Shown here piece after piece: positions 22,161-30,443 of a stretch of DNA of 44,033 nt. The DNA is from an uncultured Prevotellaceae bacterium (GTDB lineage Bacteria; Bacteroidota; Bacteroidia; Bacteroidales; Bacteroidaceae). The stretch's first letter is position 1; every line of letters begins with the position of its first letter. Position numbers and translations under genes: made by a program. Location: the NCBI GenBank assembly GCA_946185485.1, contig CAMHJQ010000025.1, positions 1 through 44,033 of the forward strand, written 5' to 3'. The notes beneath the pieces are model-generated. The model worked only from the letters and a program-made list of their open reading frames with translations. It made no database searches and was not told the origin of the DNA.

Positions 22161-24671
22161 ATGGCAACAACACAGAGTTATTTCCCACGGAAGTCGGAGT
22201 CGGCTCCGATGATTTATGCGTATGAGGACAAGTATGACCCACAGCTGCGCGGACTGCTGAAGGTGGGCTACACAACGATTGGCGTACAGGAGAGGGTACG
22301 CCAGCAGTACAACATCGTGCGGCCTGGAGAACCTCCTTACCGCATACTGGTGGAAGAGAGTGCCATGCGTCAGGACGGTACGGCGTTTATGGATCACGAC
22401 GTTCACCGGATGCTGGTGAAGATGGGGTGCCGGAACATTGAAGGCGAGTGGTATCGCTGTACGCCCCAGCAGGTCAGGGCGGCCATCGTGGCCGTCAGAG
22501 AACGAATGGAAGTGGCATGGACGCGTGACAAGACCTTCGGCATGCGCCCGGAGCAAAAACGGGCTGTTGACAAGACGGCAGACTATTTTGACAGCTACAA
22601 GTCGGAAGCAGGGCGCGTGCCTCACTTCCTGTGGAACTGCAAGATGCGCTTCGGAAAGACTTTTACCACCTATCAACTGGCGTTGCGCATGGGGTGGCGG
22701 CGTGTGCTGGTGCTGACATTCAAACCTGCCGTGGCTCATGCTTGGGAAGAGGACTTGATGACACATGTGGACTTCCGTGGGTGGCAGTTTATAGCCCGCA
22801 GCCCGGAGGCTACTATAGACTATCAGTTCGAACATGCCGACCAGTCGAGACCAATGGTGGTTTTCGGTTCGTTCCAAGACTTCCTTGGGAAAAACACAGC
22901 CAGTGGCGGCATGAAACTGAAACACGAGTGGGCACGTGGTTTTAACTGGGACTGCATTGTGTTGGATGAATACCACTATGGTGCATGGCGTGAGAATGCC
23001 AAGGAACTGATAGGCGTCAGCGAGGATTTGGGCAGCGAGATTGAGAATCCCGACTACTTCGACGAAGACCTGATTCCCATCACGTCGAATCACTATCTTT
23101 ACCTGTCAGGAACACCTTTCCGCGCCATTGCCTCCGGCGAGTTTATCGAGGAGCAGATATACAACTGGACCTATAGCGACGAACAGCGGGCCAAAGAGGA
23201 ATGGGGCGACAAGCCTGACAATCCATACGCTTCGCTGCCCAGGATGGTGCTGCTGACGTACCAGTTGCCTGCGGAAATTTCGAGAGTGGCAGAGGAAGGT
23301 GAGTTTGACGAGTTCGACCTGAACTCATTCTTTGAGGCAGAGGGCAAGGGCGAGGATGCTGTGTTCAAACACCATGATGAGGTGCAGAAATGGCTCGACA
23401 TGCTGCGCGGACAGTATCTGCCGACATCTATCAACGACTTGAAAACCGGTAACCGGAAACCGCCACTGCCATTCCTGAACGGTGACCTCTATTCGAACAT
23501 GAACCATACGTTGTGGTTCCTGCCTAACGTGGCTTCCTGCTTTGCCATGCGCAATCTGCTGACGGAATTGCAGAATACGTTCTATCATGACTATCGGGTC
23601 ATCGTGTGTGCCGGAACAAGGGCAGGTGTTGGGCAACAAGCTCTGCCACCCGTAGAGAAAGCCATGTCGCATCCAGACCCGCTGCATTGCAAGACCATTA
23701 CGCTGACCTGCGGAAAACTGACAACAGGTGTTACCGTGCGTCCGTGGACGGGAATCTTCATGCTGCGTGACACATCGTCGCCAGAGACTTATTTCCAGTC
23801 GGCATTCCGTGTGCAATCGCCCTGGACCATCACCAATAGCGACGGACTGCATCCGAATCAAGTGGAGATATTGAAGAAGGTTTGCTACGTATTCGATTTT
23901 GCACCTAACAGAGCATTGCGTAAAGTGGCCGACTATTCGTGCCAGCTGAATATTGAAGAGGGTAATCCGGAGAAGTGCGTGGACGACTTTATCAAGTTCC
24001 TGCCCGTACTCTGTTACGAGAACGGAGTGATGAAAGTGCTCTCGGCAAGTGACGTATTGGATATAGCCATGAACAACACGTCAGCCACGTTGCTGGCCCG
24101 CCGATGGGAGAGTGCCTTGTTGGTGAACGTCGATAACTTCACGTTGCAGCGACTGATGAATAACAAGGAGGCAATGGCTGCATTGATGAAAATAGAGGGG
24201 TTCCGTTCGCTGAATCAGGATATTGAAACCATCATTAACAAGACCGACAACATCAAGAAGAAACGCAAGGAACACGAGGATGGATTGACAACTAAGGAAA
24301 AGAAAGAGCTGAGTGAAGCCGAAAAGGAAATCAAGAGCAAGCGGCGCCAGATACAGGAGAAGTTGATGAAGTTTGCCACACGCATTCCTATATTCATGTA
24401 CTTAACGGATTTCCGTGAGTATTCGCTGAAAGACGTCATCTTGCAGTTGGAACCCAAATTGTTCGAGCGTGTCACGGGTCTTACCAAACAGGACTTTGCG
24501 TTGTTGGTAAGTCTTAATGTGTTCAATGAAGTTTTGATGAATGACGCTGTCTATAAATTCAAACGATACGAGGATAGCAGTTTGGCGTATGCTGGAGTAA
24601 ACCGCCACGCAAAAGATGAAAAAGTGGGCGGATACAGTACCGTCATTACGATGGACGAATATTTATCATAA
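22161..24671 (+). CDS. GIY-YIG nuclease-helicase, restriction subunit
   Basis: An 836-residue fusion. Residues about 15-110 are a T5orf172/GIY-YIG-like nuclease domain (LLKVGYTTIGVQERVRQQY, later DHDVHRML and EGEWYRC). Residues about 150-600 are a superfamily-2 helicase: motif I NCKMRFGKTFTTYQ, motif II CIVLDEYHYGAW, motif III YLSGTPFRAI, motif V/VI TTGVTVRPWTGIFMLRDTSSPETYFQSAFRV. The C-terminal 230 residues include a charged coiled coil (KKKRKEHEDGLTTKEKKELSEAEKEIKSKRR). This is the likely translocating endonuclease of the system formed with the two methyltransferase genes. It resembles type III or type IIG-like arrangements but with GIY-YIG chemistry in place of PD-(D/E)XK. Confidence 0.8.
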   Translation: MATTQSYFPRKSESAPMIYAYEDKYDPQLRGLLKVGYTTIGVQERVRQQYNIVRPGEPPYRILVEESAMRQDGTAFMDHDVHRMLVKMGCRNIEGEWYRCTPQQVRAAIVAVRERMEVAWTRDKTFGMRPEQKRAVDKTADYFDSYKSEAGRVPHFLWNCKMRFGKTFTTYQLALRMGWRRVLVLTFKPAVAHAWEEDLMTHVDFRGWQFIARSPEATIDYQFEHADQSRPMVVFGSFQDFLGKNTASGGMKLKHEWARGFNWDCIVLDEYHYGAWRENAKELIGVSEDLGSEIENPDYFDEDLIPITSNHYLYLSGTPFRAIASGEFIEEQIYNWTYSDEQRAKEEWGDKPDNPYASLPRMVLLTYQLPAEISRVAEEGEFDEFDLNSFFEAEGKGEDAVFKHHDEVQKWLDMLRGQYLPTSINDLKTGNRKPPLPFLNGDLYSNMNHTLWFLPNVASCFAMRNLLTELQNTFYHDYRVIVCAGTRAGVGQQALPPVEKAMSHPDPLHCKTITLTCGKLTTGVTVRPWTGIFMLRDTSSPETYFQSAFRVQSPWTITNSDGLHPNQVEILKKVCYVFDFAPNRALRKVADYSCQLNIEEGNPEKCVDDFIKFLPVLCYENGVMKVLSASDVLDIAMNNTSATLLARRWESALLVNVDNFTLQRLMNNKEAMAALMKIEGFRSLNQDIETIINKTDNIKKKRKEHEDGLTTKEKKELSEAEKEIKSKRRQIQEKLMKFATRIPIFMYLTDFREYSLKDVILQLEPKLFERVTGLTKQDFALLVSLNVFNEVLMNDAVYKFKRYEDSSLAYAGVNRHAKDEKVGGYSTVITMDEYLS

Positions 24672-24849
24672 GCAAGCTGGTGATATTGCAAAATTGACTT
24701 CGTCGATAATGCCAACGCTCGGCATAATTGATGCAAGCATCATTTTGCACTCACTTATTGCATTATTGCATTGCATTGTTTTTCTCGATAAGGGGCAGGT
24801 TTTACAGAAAAAATAAGGGACTGGTACCTGTCTCGCACAAGAATATTAT

Positions 24850-24893
24850 AAACCCCGCCGTTGGCAAAGAGCAGACTGCCAAGGGCGGAGTTT
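24850..24893. terminator. Bidirectional hairpin terminator
   Basis: AAAC-CCGCC-TTGGCA stem arm (24850-24866) pairs with TGCCAA-GGCGG-GTTT (24877-24893), loop about ten bases. It lies between the helicase gene and the convergent small gene at 24910. Confidence 0.7.
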
Positions 24894-24909
24894 TGTATGG
24901 GGGGAATGT

Positions 24910-25167
24910 TCAGCCGTTGGCTATAAGTCGATTGCTGGTCATGTCGTACCTGACAGGATGGACGAAAGAGATGGCTCTGCCATCATATACGGCAGTAGTA
25001 TCGATGCCACGACGGTGGAACTCGTCAAGGAGTGCCTGGTCGTGGTAGGCACGCATAGAGGACCAGCCTCGGCTTTGCACCTGTACGTTGAAAACGGTTA
25101 CTAACTCGGGAATCTGCATGTCTGCAAAATGCAGAGCAAACTTGATGTAATAAATGTGTTGTTGCAT
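24910..25167 (-). CDS. Small conserved-looking protein, 85 aa
   Basis: An unrecognised soluble protein (MQQHIYYIKFALHFADMQI, then IPELVTVFNVQVQSRGWSSMRAYHDQALLDEFHRRGID). The ELVxxFNxxVxSRGW pattern recalls short Bacteroidetes proteins of unknown function often found in accessory regions. Support for it being real comes from a strong promoter at 25390-25420 with a long leader and a clean hairpin terminator 17 bases after the stop. No function is proposed. Confidence 0.6.
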   Translation of the reverse strand: MQQHIYYIKFALHFADMQIPELVTVFNVQVQSRGWSSMRAYHDQALLDEFHRRGIDTTAVYDGRAISFVHPVRYDMTSNRLIANG

Positions 25168-25420
25168 AACTTTTTGTTTTTGATGTTAATACTATCCGCA
25201 TCGTACCTTGACCACCGTGGCGCTTATGCAAAAACTCGGTTGGGCAATTGCCCTTCCTCTCTCGCTCGGTTGGCGAGTCCATCCTAAGATGACTGCTCTT
25301 GATGCTTCGGGTGCAAGGCTCGTGCAAGTCGAACGCAATGGAGCTTGTTCCAATTGCTGAGACGCAGCCGAGTCTCGCTAAATCTTTGGCAAAAGTACAA
25401 AGAAAAATCGGAATTCCCAA
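25168..25420 (-). promoter_or_regulatory. Promoter and 215-base leader of the small gene
   Basis: Minus-strand TACTTTTG (25390-25397) and TTG (25418-25420), 20-base spacer. The leader to 25168 contains short inverted elements (for example GAGACTCGGC/GCGTCTC near 25350-25376 and GGGCAATTGCCC at 25235-25246) and no credible gene; it may be regulatory. Confidence 0.55.
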
Positions 25421-25451
25421 ATAATTCTAAAAGAAAGGTATGACTCGCAAT

Positions 25452-25649
25452 CATGGCATCAAGATAATCTTTCTTATTTATCTTGCTCCAGTCAACACAT
25501 ATTTTCAGTTGTTTCTTAAAAATCAAGTCAAGCCAAATACGTGTACTTCGTCCATTGCCTTCCATAAACGGATGGGCCATATTCATCTCGACATATTTAT
25601 CCACAATCTCGTCGAAAGATGTTTCAGGCATTTTTTCGACAGTTTGCAA
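25452..25649 (-). pseudogene. Fic-family fragment
   Basis: About 66 residues of a Fic AMP-transferase core, with [31 protein letters not shown] carrying the full HPFxEGNGRxxR active-site motif. The N-terminal part of the Fic fold is missing and homology stops after the KKDYLDAM stretch, where the frame runs into unrelated promoter sequence. A stop (TGA) lies just before the first usable TTG codon. It is a remnant, probably not functional. Confidence 0.75.
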
Positions 25650-25911
25650 ATACTCTCACCAATTGTATGATGTCGTCTTGAGCGAAGCAGTCTGTAGCAT
25701 ATCGCTTACCATCAGCAGCTGTCATTTTCAGTTGACTACAACGTGTAGTCAACTCGTTCCCAGCTTTCTTGAGACGGGTCTTCAGCACACTCCAATATTT
25801 ACGAGGATTAGGACTATCGGTAATAGCCCCAACGATATCCACAATAGAGAACTACCATGTGGACTTTTCTTCATCCCACACAGCCCTGACCTCGTGATAG
25901 GCTTCCTGCAT
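25650..25911 (-). pseudogene. Bro-N / antirepressor-like fragment with an in-frame stop
   Basis: From an ATG at 25909-25911 the minus strand reads MQEAYHEVRAVWDEEKSTW, then TAG, then FSIVDIVGAITDSPNPRKYWSVLK and on to LKMTAADGKRYATD and IIQLV: a Bro-N (phage antirepressor) domain in which a Tyr codon has become amber. The C-terminal part is lost at the junction with the Fic fragment near 25650; the frame itself ends at 25624 after a nonsense tail. Confidence 0.8.
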
Positions 25912-25981
25912 ATTTCTCTAAGCGTTCAATGGCTTCGAGGATATGCTCTAAACGGGTTTTATCTCTAAGAAGCTCTCTCAT
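25909..25981 (-). pseudogene. hepT: Truncated hepT (HEPN toxin) remnant
   Basis: An ATG at 25979-25981, overlapping the 3' end of the orphan mntA by 17 bases as in intact pairs, reads MRELLRDKTRLEHILEAIER, then LEKYAG: a typical start of a DUF86 HEPN toxin. Homology stops after about 25 residues at the junction with the Bro-N fragment, so the catalytic R-x4-H motif is gone. Confidence 0.75.
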
Positions 25982-26258
25982 AAATCAGGATTTTATCGCG
26001 ATCGGCACTCTCACGGGCGAAAGGCATAAGACCTTTAACTGTAACGAGGTCAACCTCAAGATTTAACAGTTCTTGCAGGTCGAGATGCATACCACTAAGC
26101 TTGAACAATCCAACAGACTTATCAGGCTGAATCAGTATGTCGATATCCGAGTCTGCCGTCTGCTCGCCACGGGCATAGGAACCAAAAATCCATGCTTTCA
26201 GGACGGGCTGCGTCTTGAAATATTCGGCTATTTGTTTTGTCATTACCTGTGTACTCAT
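25965..26258 (-). CDS. mntA: Orphan MntA-type nucleotidyltransferase antitoxin
   Basis: A complete 97-residue MNT protein with GSYARGEQTADSDIDILIQ at the active site and the downstream acidic VDLVTV. It would normally adenylylate a HEPN toxin, but its own hepT is cut off after 25 residues. It may now be a fossil, or it could act on the other HepT at 21736. Start at 26258 (MSTQVMTKQ) or at the second Met six residues later. A -7 box TATATTTG lies at 26285-26292; the TTG element is not well placed. Confidence 0.85.
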   Translation of the reverse strand: MSTQVMTKQIAEYFKTQPVLKAWIFGSYARGEQTADSDIDILIQPDKSVGLFKLSGMHLDLQELLNLEVDLVTVKGLMPFARESADRDKILIYERAS

Positions 26259-26411
26259 TGTCTGAATATTGATATTTATCGGTGCAAATATACAAAATAT
26301 ATTCCAATGTTGGAAAGAAAAAGGACAAAAACTTACGCTTTTATGGTTTCTGGGCTGGACACAGCGGGACAGATACCCTCTGTGTTTTAAAAATGCAAAA
26401 GCGCTATCTCG

Positions 26412-28712
26412 TCAAGCCAGGAAGAGGCTGCCCACCTGATAGGCCAGGGCGCTGACGACCCATGCCAGGACGGTGGTGTAGAGGGCGGCGAAGCCTGCCC
26501 AGCGCCAGGAGCCGCTCTCGTGCTTGATAGCAGCGATGGTAGCTATGCAGGGGAAGTAGATGAGCACGAAGAGCAGGAAGCAGAAGGCCGTGAGCTGCGA
26601 GAAGTCGTAGTCGCAGGTGGTATAGAGCACGCCGATGGTAGAGGCCACAATCTCCTTGGCACCGACACCCGCCAGCAGGCTGACGTCCAGACGCCAGTTG
26701 AAGCCCTGCGGCAGGAAGAGGGGTTCGATGGTCTTTCCCAACGAGCCGATGAAGCTCTGCTCCAACGACGGAGCCACGCCCATGGTGCCGAAATAGCCCA
26801 GCGCCCACACGATGATGCTGGCCACGAGGATGACGCCTCCCATCTTCTTCAGATACTGCTTGCCCTTCTCCCAAGTGTGGCGGAAGATGGCCTTGGCCGT
26901 CGGGAAACGGTATGGCGGCAGCTCCATGACAAACGGCGTGTCGTCGCCCTTGATGACCCATTGGCTCAGGATGCGGGCTATGATGACCGAGAGCAGGATG
27001 CCCGTGGCGTAGAGCGACACCATGACTAAGCTCTGGTAGCGCACCGAGAAGAAGGCTCCCGTAATCATAATGTATATGGGCAGGCGTGCCGAGCACGACA
27101 TCATGGGCAGCACCAGCATGGTGATGAGTCGCGAGCGCCGGCCCTCGATGGTACGTGTGGCCATCACGGCAGGCACGTTGCAGCCAAAGCCCATGATGAG
27201 CGGGATGAACGACTTGCCGTGCAGGCCCATGCCGTGCATCAGCTTGTCCATGATGAAGGCAGCACGGGCCATATAGCCCGAATCCTCCATCAGCGAGATG
27301 AACGTATAGAGAATCAGAATCTGCGGCAGGAAGATGATGACGGAGCCCACTCCGCCGATGATGCCGTCGACGAGCATGGCCTTCAGCGGCCCGTCGCTCA
27401 TGTGACGGGCAACGAAATCGCCCAGCCATTCGACACCCCACTCTATCCAGTCCATCGGGTACTGGCCGAGGGCAAACGTTACCTCGAACATCAGGAACAG
27501 CAGGGCAAAGAAGATGGGGAATCCCAGCCAGCGGTTGGTAATGACGCCGTCGAGCAAATGGGTGGTCTTGTAGGTGTCGCTCTTCTTGCCTATCATGTAG
27601 CCGGCCTCGTGCAAGGCACCGCGCACAAAGCCATACTTGGCATCCATGACAGCTGTCTCGGTATCGTTGCCCGTCTCTTCCTTCACGCGGCGGGTCGCCA
27701 GCACACAGGCCTCGCGAATCTGTGCCGCCTCGGGCAGGTCGTCCACCACACGCCACGCCTCGCGGTCGTTCTCCAACAGTTTGATAGCCAGCCAGCGCGT
27801 AGAATATCGCAATCGCAACAAGTCGTTACCCTTCAAGAACTTCTGAATGTTGGCTATACCTTTTTCTATCTCGTGGCCATGGTTGATATGGATGTGTCGG
27901 TAGTAGTTGTCGTGGCCCTCCTGACTCTCGAAGATGTGGATGACCTCGCGCAGCAGGTCCTCCAATCCCCTGCCCGTCTTGAACGACGTGGGCACCATCG
28001 GCATACCCATTAATGAGGATAGCTTGTCGATGTTCAGCCGGTCGCCCCGTCGTTCCAGTTCATCGTACATGTTCAGCGCGCACACCACCCTCAGGTGCAT
28101 GTCCATCAGCTGGGTGGTCAGGTAGAGGTTGCGCTCGATGTTCGAGGCGTCAAGAACGTTGATGATGACGTCCGGTGTATCGTCCACCAACTGCCGGCGC
28201 ACGTAGAGTTCCTCGGGCGAATAGGTCGTGAGCGAATAGGTGCCGGGCAGGTCGATGAGCTTGATGTGATAGCCCTCGAAGTCGGTATAGCCCTCCTTGG
28301 CATCGACGGTGACGCCGCTGTAGTTGCCCACCCGCTCATGGGCGCCGCTAGCGAAGTTGAAGAGTGACGTCTTGCCGCAGTTGGGATTGCCCACCAGCGC
28401 CACATTGATGTTGTGGCGGGCGGAATGGGCACGGTAGTGGGCGGTCATGGACACGTTCTGCGGCTCCGTGACGTTGAGCGCCTCCGCACTGTCCGTCACC
28501 ACCTCAATCTGCTCTGCCTCCTGACGGCGCAGGCTCACCTCGTAGCCCATCACCCTGTACTTGACAGGATCCTGCAGGGGTGCGCTCAGCAGCACATCCA
28601 CCTCCTGGCCCTTGATAAAGCCCATCTCAATGATGCGCTTACGGAAGCCACCGTGACCTTTCACCTTGACGATATAGGCCTTGTCGCCTGTCTTCAATTC
28701 CGAGAGTCTCAT
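26412..28712 (-). CDS. feoB: Ferrous iron transporter FeoB with fused FeoA domain
   Basis: A 766-residue FeoA-FeoB fusion. The N-terminal 75 residues are an SH3-like FeoA domain (MRLSELKTGDKAYIVKVKGHG to RRQEAEQIEV). Then comes the G domain with G1 GNPNCGKTSLF, G2 GVTVDAKEG, G3 DLPGTYSL and G4 NMYD, a cytosolic helical domain, and a membrane part with two Gate motifs (RLPIYIMITGAFF and the later GVGAKEIVASTIGVLYTT). It imports Fe2+ across the inner membrane. The ATG at 28710-28712 is preferred over a frame start 33 bases earlier because FeoA begins there and a -7 element TACCTTTG is at 28735-28742. Fusion of FeoA to FeoB is common in Bacteroidetes. Confidence 0.95.
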   Translation of the reverse strand: MRLSELKTGDKAYIVKVKGHGGFRKRIIEMGFIKGQEVDVLLSAPLQDPVKYRVMGYEVSLRRQEAEQIEVVTDSAEALNVTEPQNVSMTAHYRAHSARHNINVALVGNPNCGKTSLFNFASGAHERVGNYSGVTVDAKEGYTDFEGYHIKLIDLPGTYSLTTYSPEELYVRRQLVDDTPDVIINVLDASNIERNLYLTTQLMDMHLRVVCALNMYDELERRGDRLNIDKLSSLMGMPMVPTSFKTGRGLEDLLREVIHIFESQEGHDNYYRHIHINHGHEIEKGIANIQKFLKGNDLLRLRYSTRWLAIKLLENDREAWRVVDDLPEAAQIREACVLATRRVKEETGNDTETAVMDAKYGFVRGALHEAGYMIGKKSDTYKTTHLLDGVITNRWLGFPIFFALLFLMFEVTFALGQYPMDWIEWGVEWLGDFVARHMSDGPLKAMLVDGIIGGVGSVIIFLPQILILYTFISLMEDSGYMARAAFIMDKLMHGMGLHGKSFIPLIMGFGCNVPAVMATRTIEGRRSRLITMLVLPMMSCSARLPIYIMITGAFFSVRYQSLVMVSLYATGILLSVIIARILSQWVIKGDDTPFVMELPPYRFPTAKAIFRHTWEKGKQYLKKMGGVILVASIIVWALGYFGTMGVAPSLEQSFIGSLGKTIEPLFLPQGFNWRLDVSLLAGVGAKEIVASTIGVLYTTCDYDFSQLTAFCFLLFVLIYFPCIATIAAIKHESGSWRWAGFAALYTTVLAWVVSALAYQVGSLFLA

Positions 28713-28734
28713 ACCTTCTTTGTCTATTTGCGGG

Positions 28735-28742
28735 CAAAGGTA
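28735..28742 (-). promoter_or_regulatory. -7 element of feoAB
   Basis: Minus-strand TACCTTTG, 22 bases before the start codon. No convincing TTG at -33 and no obvious Fur-box palindrome was found by eye. Confidence 0.5.
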
Positions 28743-28802
28743 CAAAATTAATTCGACACACGGAACATTGTTGCCTACAAATACCTAAAAATAATGATGG
28801 TA

Positions 28803-28872
28803 CCCGTAGCGGAGCCTATTGGAGGACGGCGCAAGAAAATTCTTTGCTACGGGCAAGAAATTTTCTTGCGCC
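28803..28872. terminator. Strong hairpin with possible pseudoknot between mtgA and feoAB
   Basis: GGCGCAAGAAAATT (28828-28841) and its exact reverse complement (28859-28872) form a 14-pair stem. The loop carries GCTACGGG (28846-28853), which is the exact complement of CCCGTAGC at 28803-28810 outside the stem. On the minus strand it follows the mtgA stop by about 50 bases and probably ends that transcript, although there is no U-tract. Confidence 0.65.
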
Positions 28873-28924
28873 GTGCTCCTCAGGGCGGTTTGACGGGCAC
28901 GAAAGCGGCTGTTGGAGTATTCCG

Positions 28925-29617
28925 TCAGCGCAATGGGCGTACAAACTTCATTTCTTGAAGGATACGCTTCTGCCGCTTCAGCATGTAGGCACTGGGGTTG
29001 GCAGAGTTGAAGCGGCGTGGGTTGGGCAGCGTGGCGGCAATCAATGCACACTGGGCTTTCGACAGCTGGGAAGCCTGGGTGTTGAAATGCCACTCGGCAA
29101 CAGCACTGGCACCGTAGATGCCGTCGCCCATCTCGATGGAATTGAGGTAGACCTCCATGATGCGCTCCTTGGACCACATGAGTTCGATGAGGACGGTAAA
29201 ATAGACCTCAAAGCCCTTGCGGACCCACGAACGTCCGGGCCATAGGAAGACGTTCTTGGCGGTCTGTTGGCTGATGGTGGAAGCGCCGAGTTTACGTTTC
29301 TCCGGATGCTTGATGTTACGCATGGCGGCATGCTCAATGGCGGTATAGTCAAAGCCGTGATGTTCCGGGAAGTGAGCATCTTCGGAAGCCATGACAGCCG
29401 TAGGCAGCGAGGGTGACATCTCGTCGATCGACACCCATCGGTGGCGGAGTTTCAGTTCTTCGCCAGCACTCACCTGCTGTGCGCAGCGGATGAACATCAG
29501 CGGCGTGAACCACACCGGCATCCAGCGCAACACGAGAACAGAAAGAATAGTGGAGGCAAAGAATGCCACCACTATTCCTATCAGTATCTTCTTGATGAAA
29601 CGATTGAAGCGCTTCAC
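28925..29617 (-). CDS. mtgA: Monofunctional biosynthetic peptidoglycan transglycosylase
   Basis: A 230-residue GT51 enzyme that polymerises lipid II into glycan strands at the periplasmic face. One N-terminal membrane anchor (residues about 10-35, [20 protein letters not shown]). Catalytic motifs: [19 protein letters not shown] (the Glu donor), [33 protein letters not shown], and [25 protein letters not shown]. No transpeptidase domain follows, so it is MtgA and not a class A PBP. It is 31 bases downstream of the OmpA-type gene on the same strand. Confidence 0.95.
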   Translation of the reverse strand: MKRFNRFIKKILIGIVVAFFASTILSVLVLRWMPVWFTPLMFIRCAQQVSAGEELKLRHRWVSIDEMSPSLPTAVMASEDAHFPEHHGFDYTAIEHAAMRNIKHPEKRKLGASTISQQTAKNVFLWPGRSWVRKGFEVYFTVLIELMWSKERIMEVYLNSIEMGDGIYGASAVAEWHFNTQASQLSKAQCALIAATLPNPRRFNSANPSAYMLKRQKRILQEMKFVRPLR

Positions 29618-29648
29618 TTCTGAATATAATTTTTAATTCTTAACCGAA

Positions 29649-30314
29649 TTAGTTGGCCTGCTGCTGAGCCTCCTGGATCATCTTCTGCGAAGCGTACATG
29701 TAGACCTCCACACGACGATTCTGCTTACGACCTTCAGCGGTAGAGTTGTCAGCAACGGGGTTGGTAGAGCCCTGACCCTCGACGCTCTTGATCTGAGCGG
29801 CGCTGACACCACAAGACTTCAGATAGTTGTTGACACTGTTGGCACGGCTGACAGACAGAGGCTGGTTGATGGCATCGGTACCAGTGTTGTCGGTATGACC
29901 GATGATGGCAATGTCCATGTCCTTGTTGTTGTTCAGCACCTGGGCAAACTGAGCCAGCGAGTTCTTGGCTTTGGCAGAAAGGTCAGCCTTGTTGGTCTGG
30001 AACAGGATACCAGAGTCGAAAGTCACCTTGACAGCATCCAGACCATTGGCGTCCTTTATTTCCTCCACCTGAGCGTTCTTCACAGCCTCGGCCTCGGCCT
30101 TGGCCTTGTCCATCTTCTTACCGATGATGGCACCAGCACCAGCACCTACGGCACCACCCACGGCAGCACCAATAGCTGTATTACCAGCAATGTGACCGAT
30201 TACGGCACCCAATACAGCACCACCAGCAGCACCGATACCGGCACCTTTCTGCGTATTGTTACATGCGCAAATCATTCCTACACAGAGGAGTAAAGAAAGA
30301 ATCTTAATCTTCAT
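29649..30314 (-). CDS. OmpA-family outer-membrane lipoprotein
   Basis: A 221-residue protein. Residues 1-18 form a lipoprotein signal (MKIKILSLLLCVGMICAC, lipobox ICAC), so it is anchored by a lipid in the outer membrane. Residues about 25-72 are a glycine-zipper stretch (GAGIGAAGGAVLGAVIGHIAGNTAIGAAVGGAVGAGAGAIIG). The C-terminal 120 residues are an OmpA/MotB peptidoglycan-binding domain: DSGILFQTNKADLSAKAKN, IIGHTDNTGTDAIN, LSVSRANSVNNYL and EGRKQNRRVEVYMY. It probably tethers the outer membrane to the cell wall, Pal-like or YiaD-like. A Met two codons upstream (30320) is an equal start choice. Promoter-like TAAATTTG at 30355-30362. Confidence 0.9.
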   Translation of the reverse strand: MKIKILSLLLCVGMICACNNTQKGAGIGAAGGAVLGAVIGHIAGNTAIGAAVGGAVGAGAGAIIGKKMDKAKAEAEAVKNAQVEEIKDANGLDAVKVTFDSGILFQTNKADLSAKAKNSLAQFAQVLNNNKDMDIAIIGHTDNTGTDAINQPLSVSRANSVNNYLKSCGVSAAQIKSVEGQGSTNPVADNSTAEGRKQNRRVEVYMYASQKMIQEAQQQAN

Positions 30315-30405
30315 AATCATTTAAAATAATTAAGTGAAACATTCAATTTTGGTGCAAATTTACAAATTTCTCTAAACTTTAATCTCTAAACTCTAAACTT
30401 TTTGC

Positions 30406-30413
30406 TACCTTTG
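30406..30413 (+). promoter_or_regulatory. -7 element of proS
   Basis: TACCTTTG, 30 bases before the proS ATG. The region upstream (30370-30400) consists of TCTCTAAACT-type repeats shared with the divergent OmpA gene and lacks a clear TTG. Confidence 0.5.
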
Positions 30414-30443
30414 CAGCAAAATTTAAGAAATAGACAAAGAAAT

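Noticed and set aside
25284..25451. C-terminal 55 residues of the Fic-fragment frame as real protein
   Set aside because: They run through the predicted promoter and leader of the small gene at 24910 and lose all Fic likeness after the KKDYLDAM stretch.
9484..26258. The whole accessory block as one integrative element
   Set aside because: No integrase, relaxase or attachment repeats at the two ends were found; the block looks like a stepwise-built defence island.
26404..27756. A 450-residue minus-strand open frame within feoB
   Set aside because: Out-of-frame shadow of feoB, rich in Arg, His and Gly; no recognisable domain. FeoB motifs are all in the other frame.
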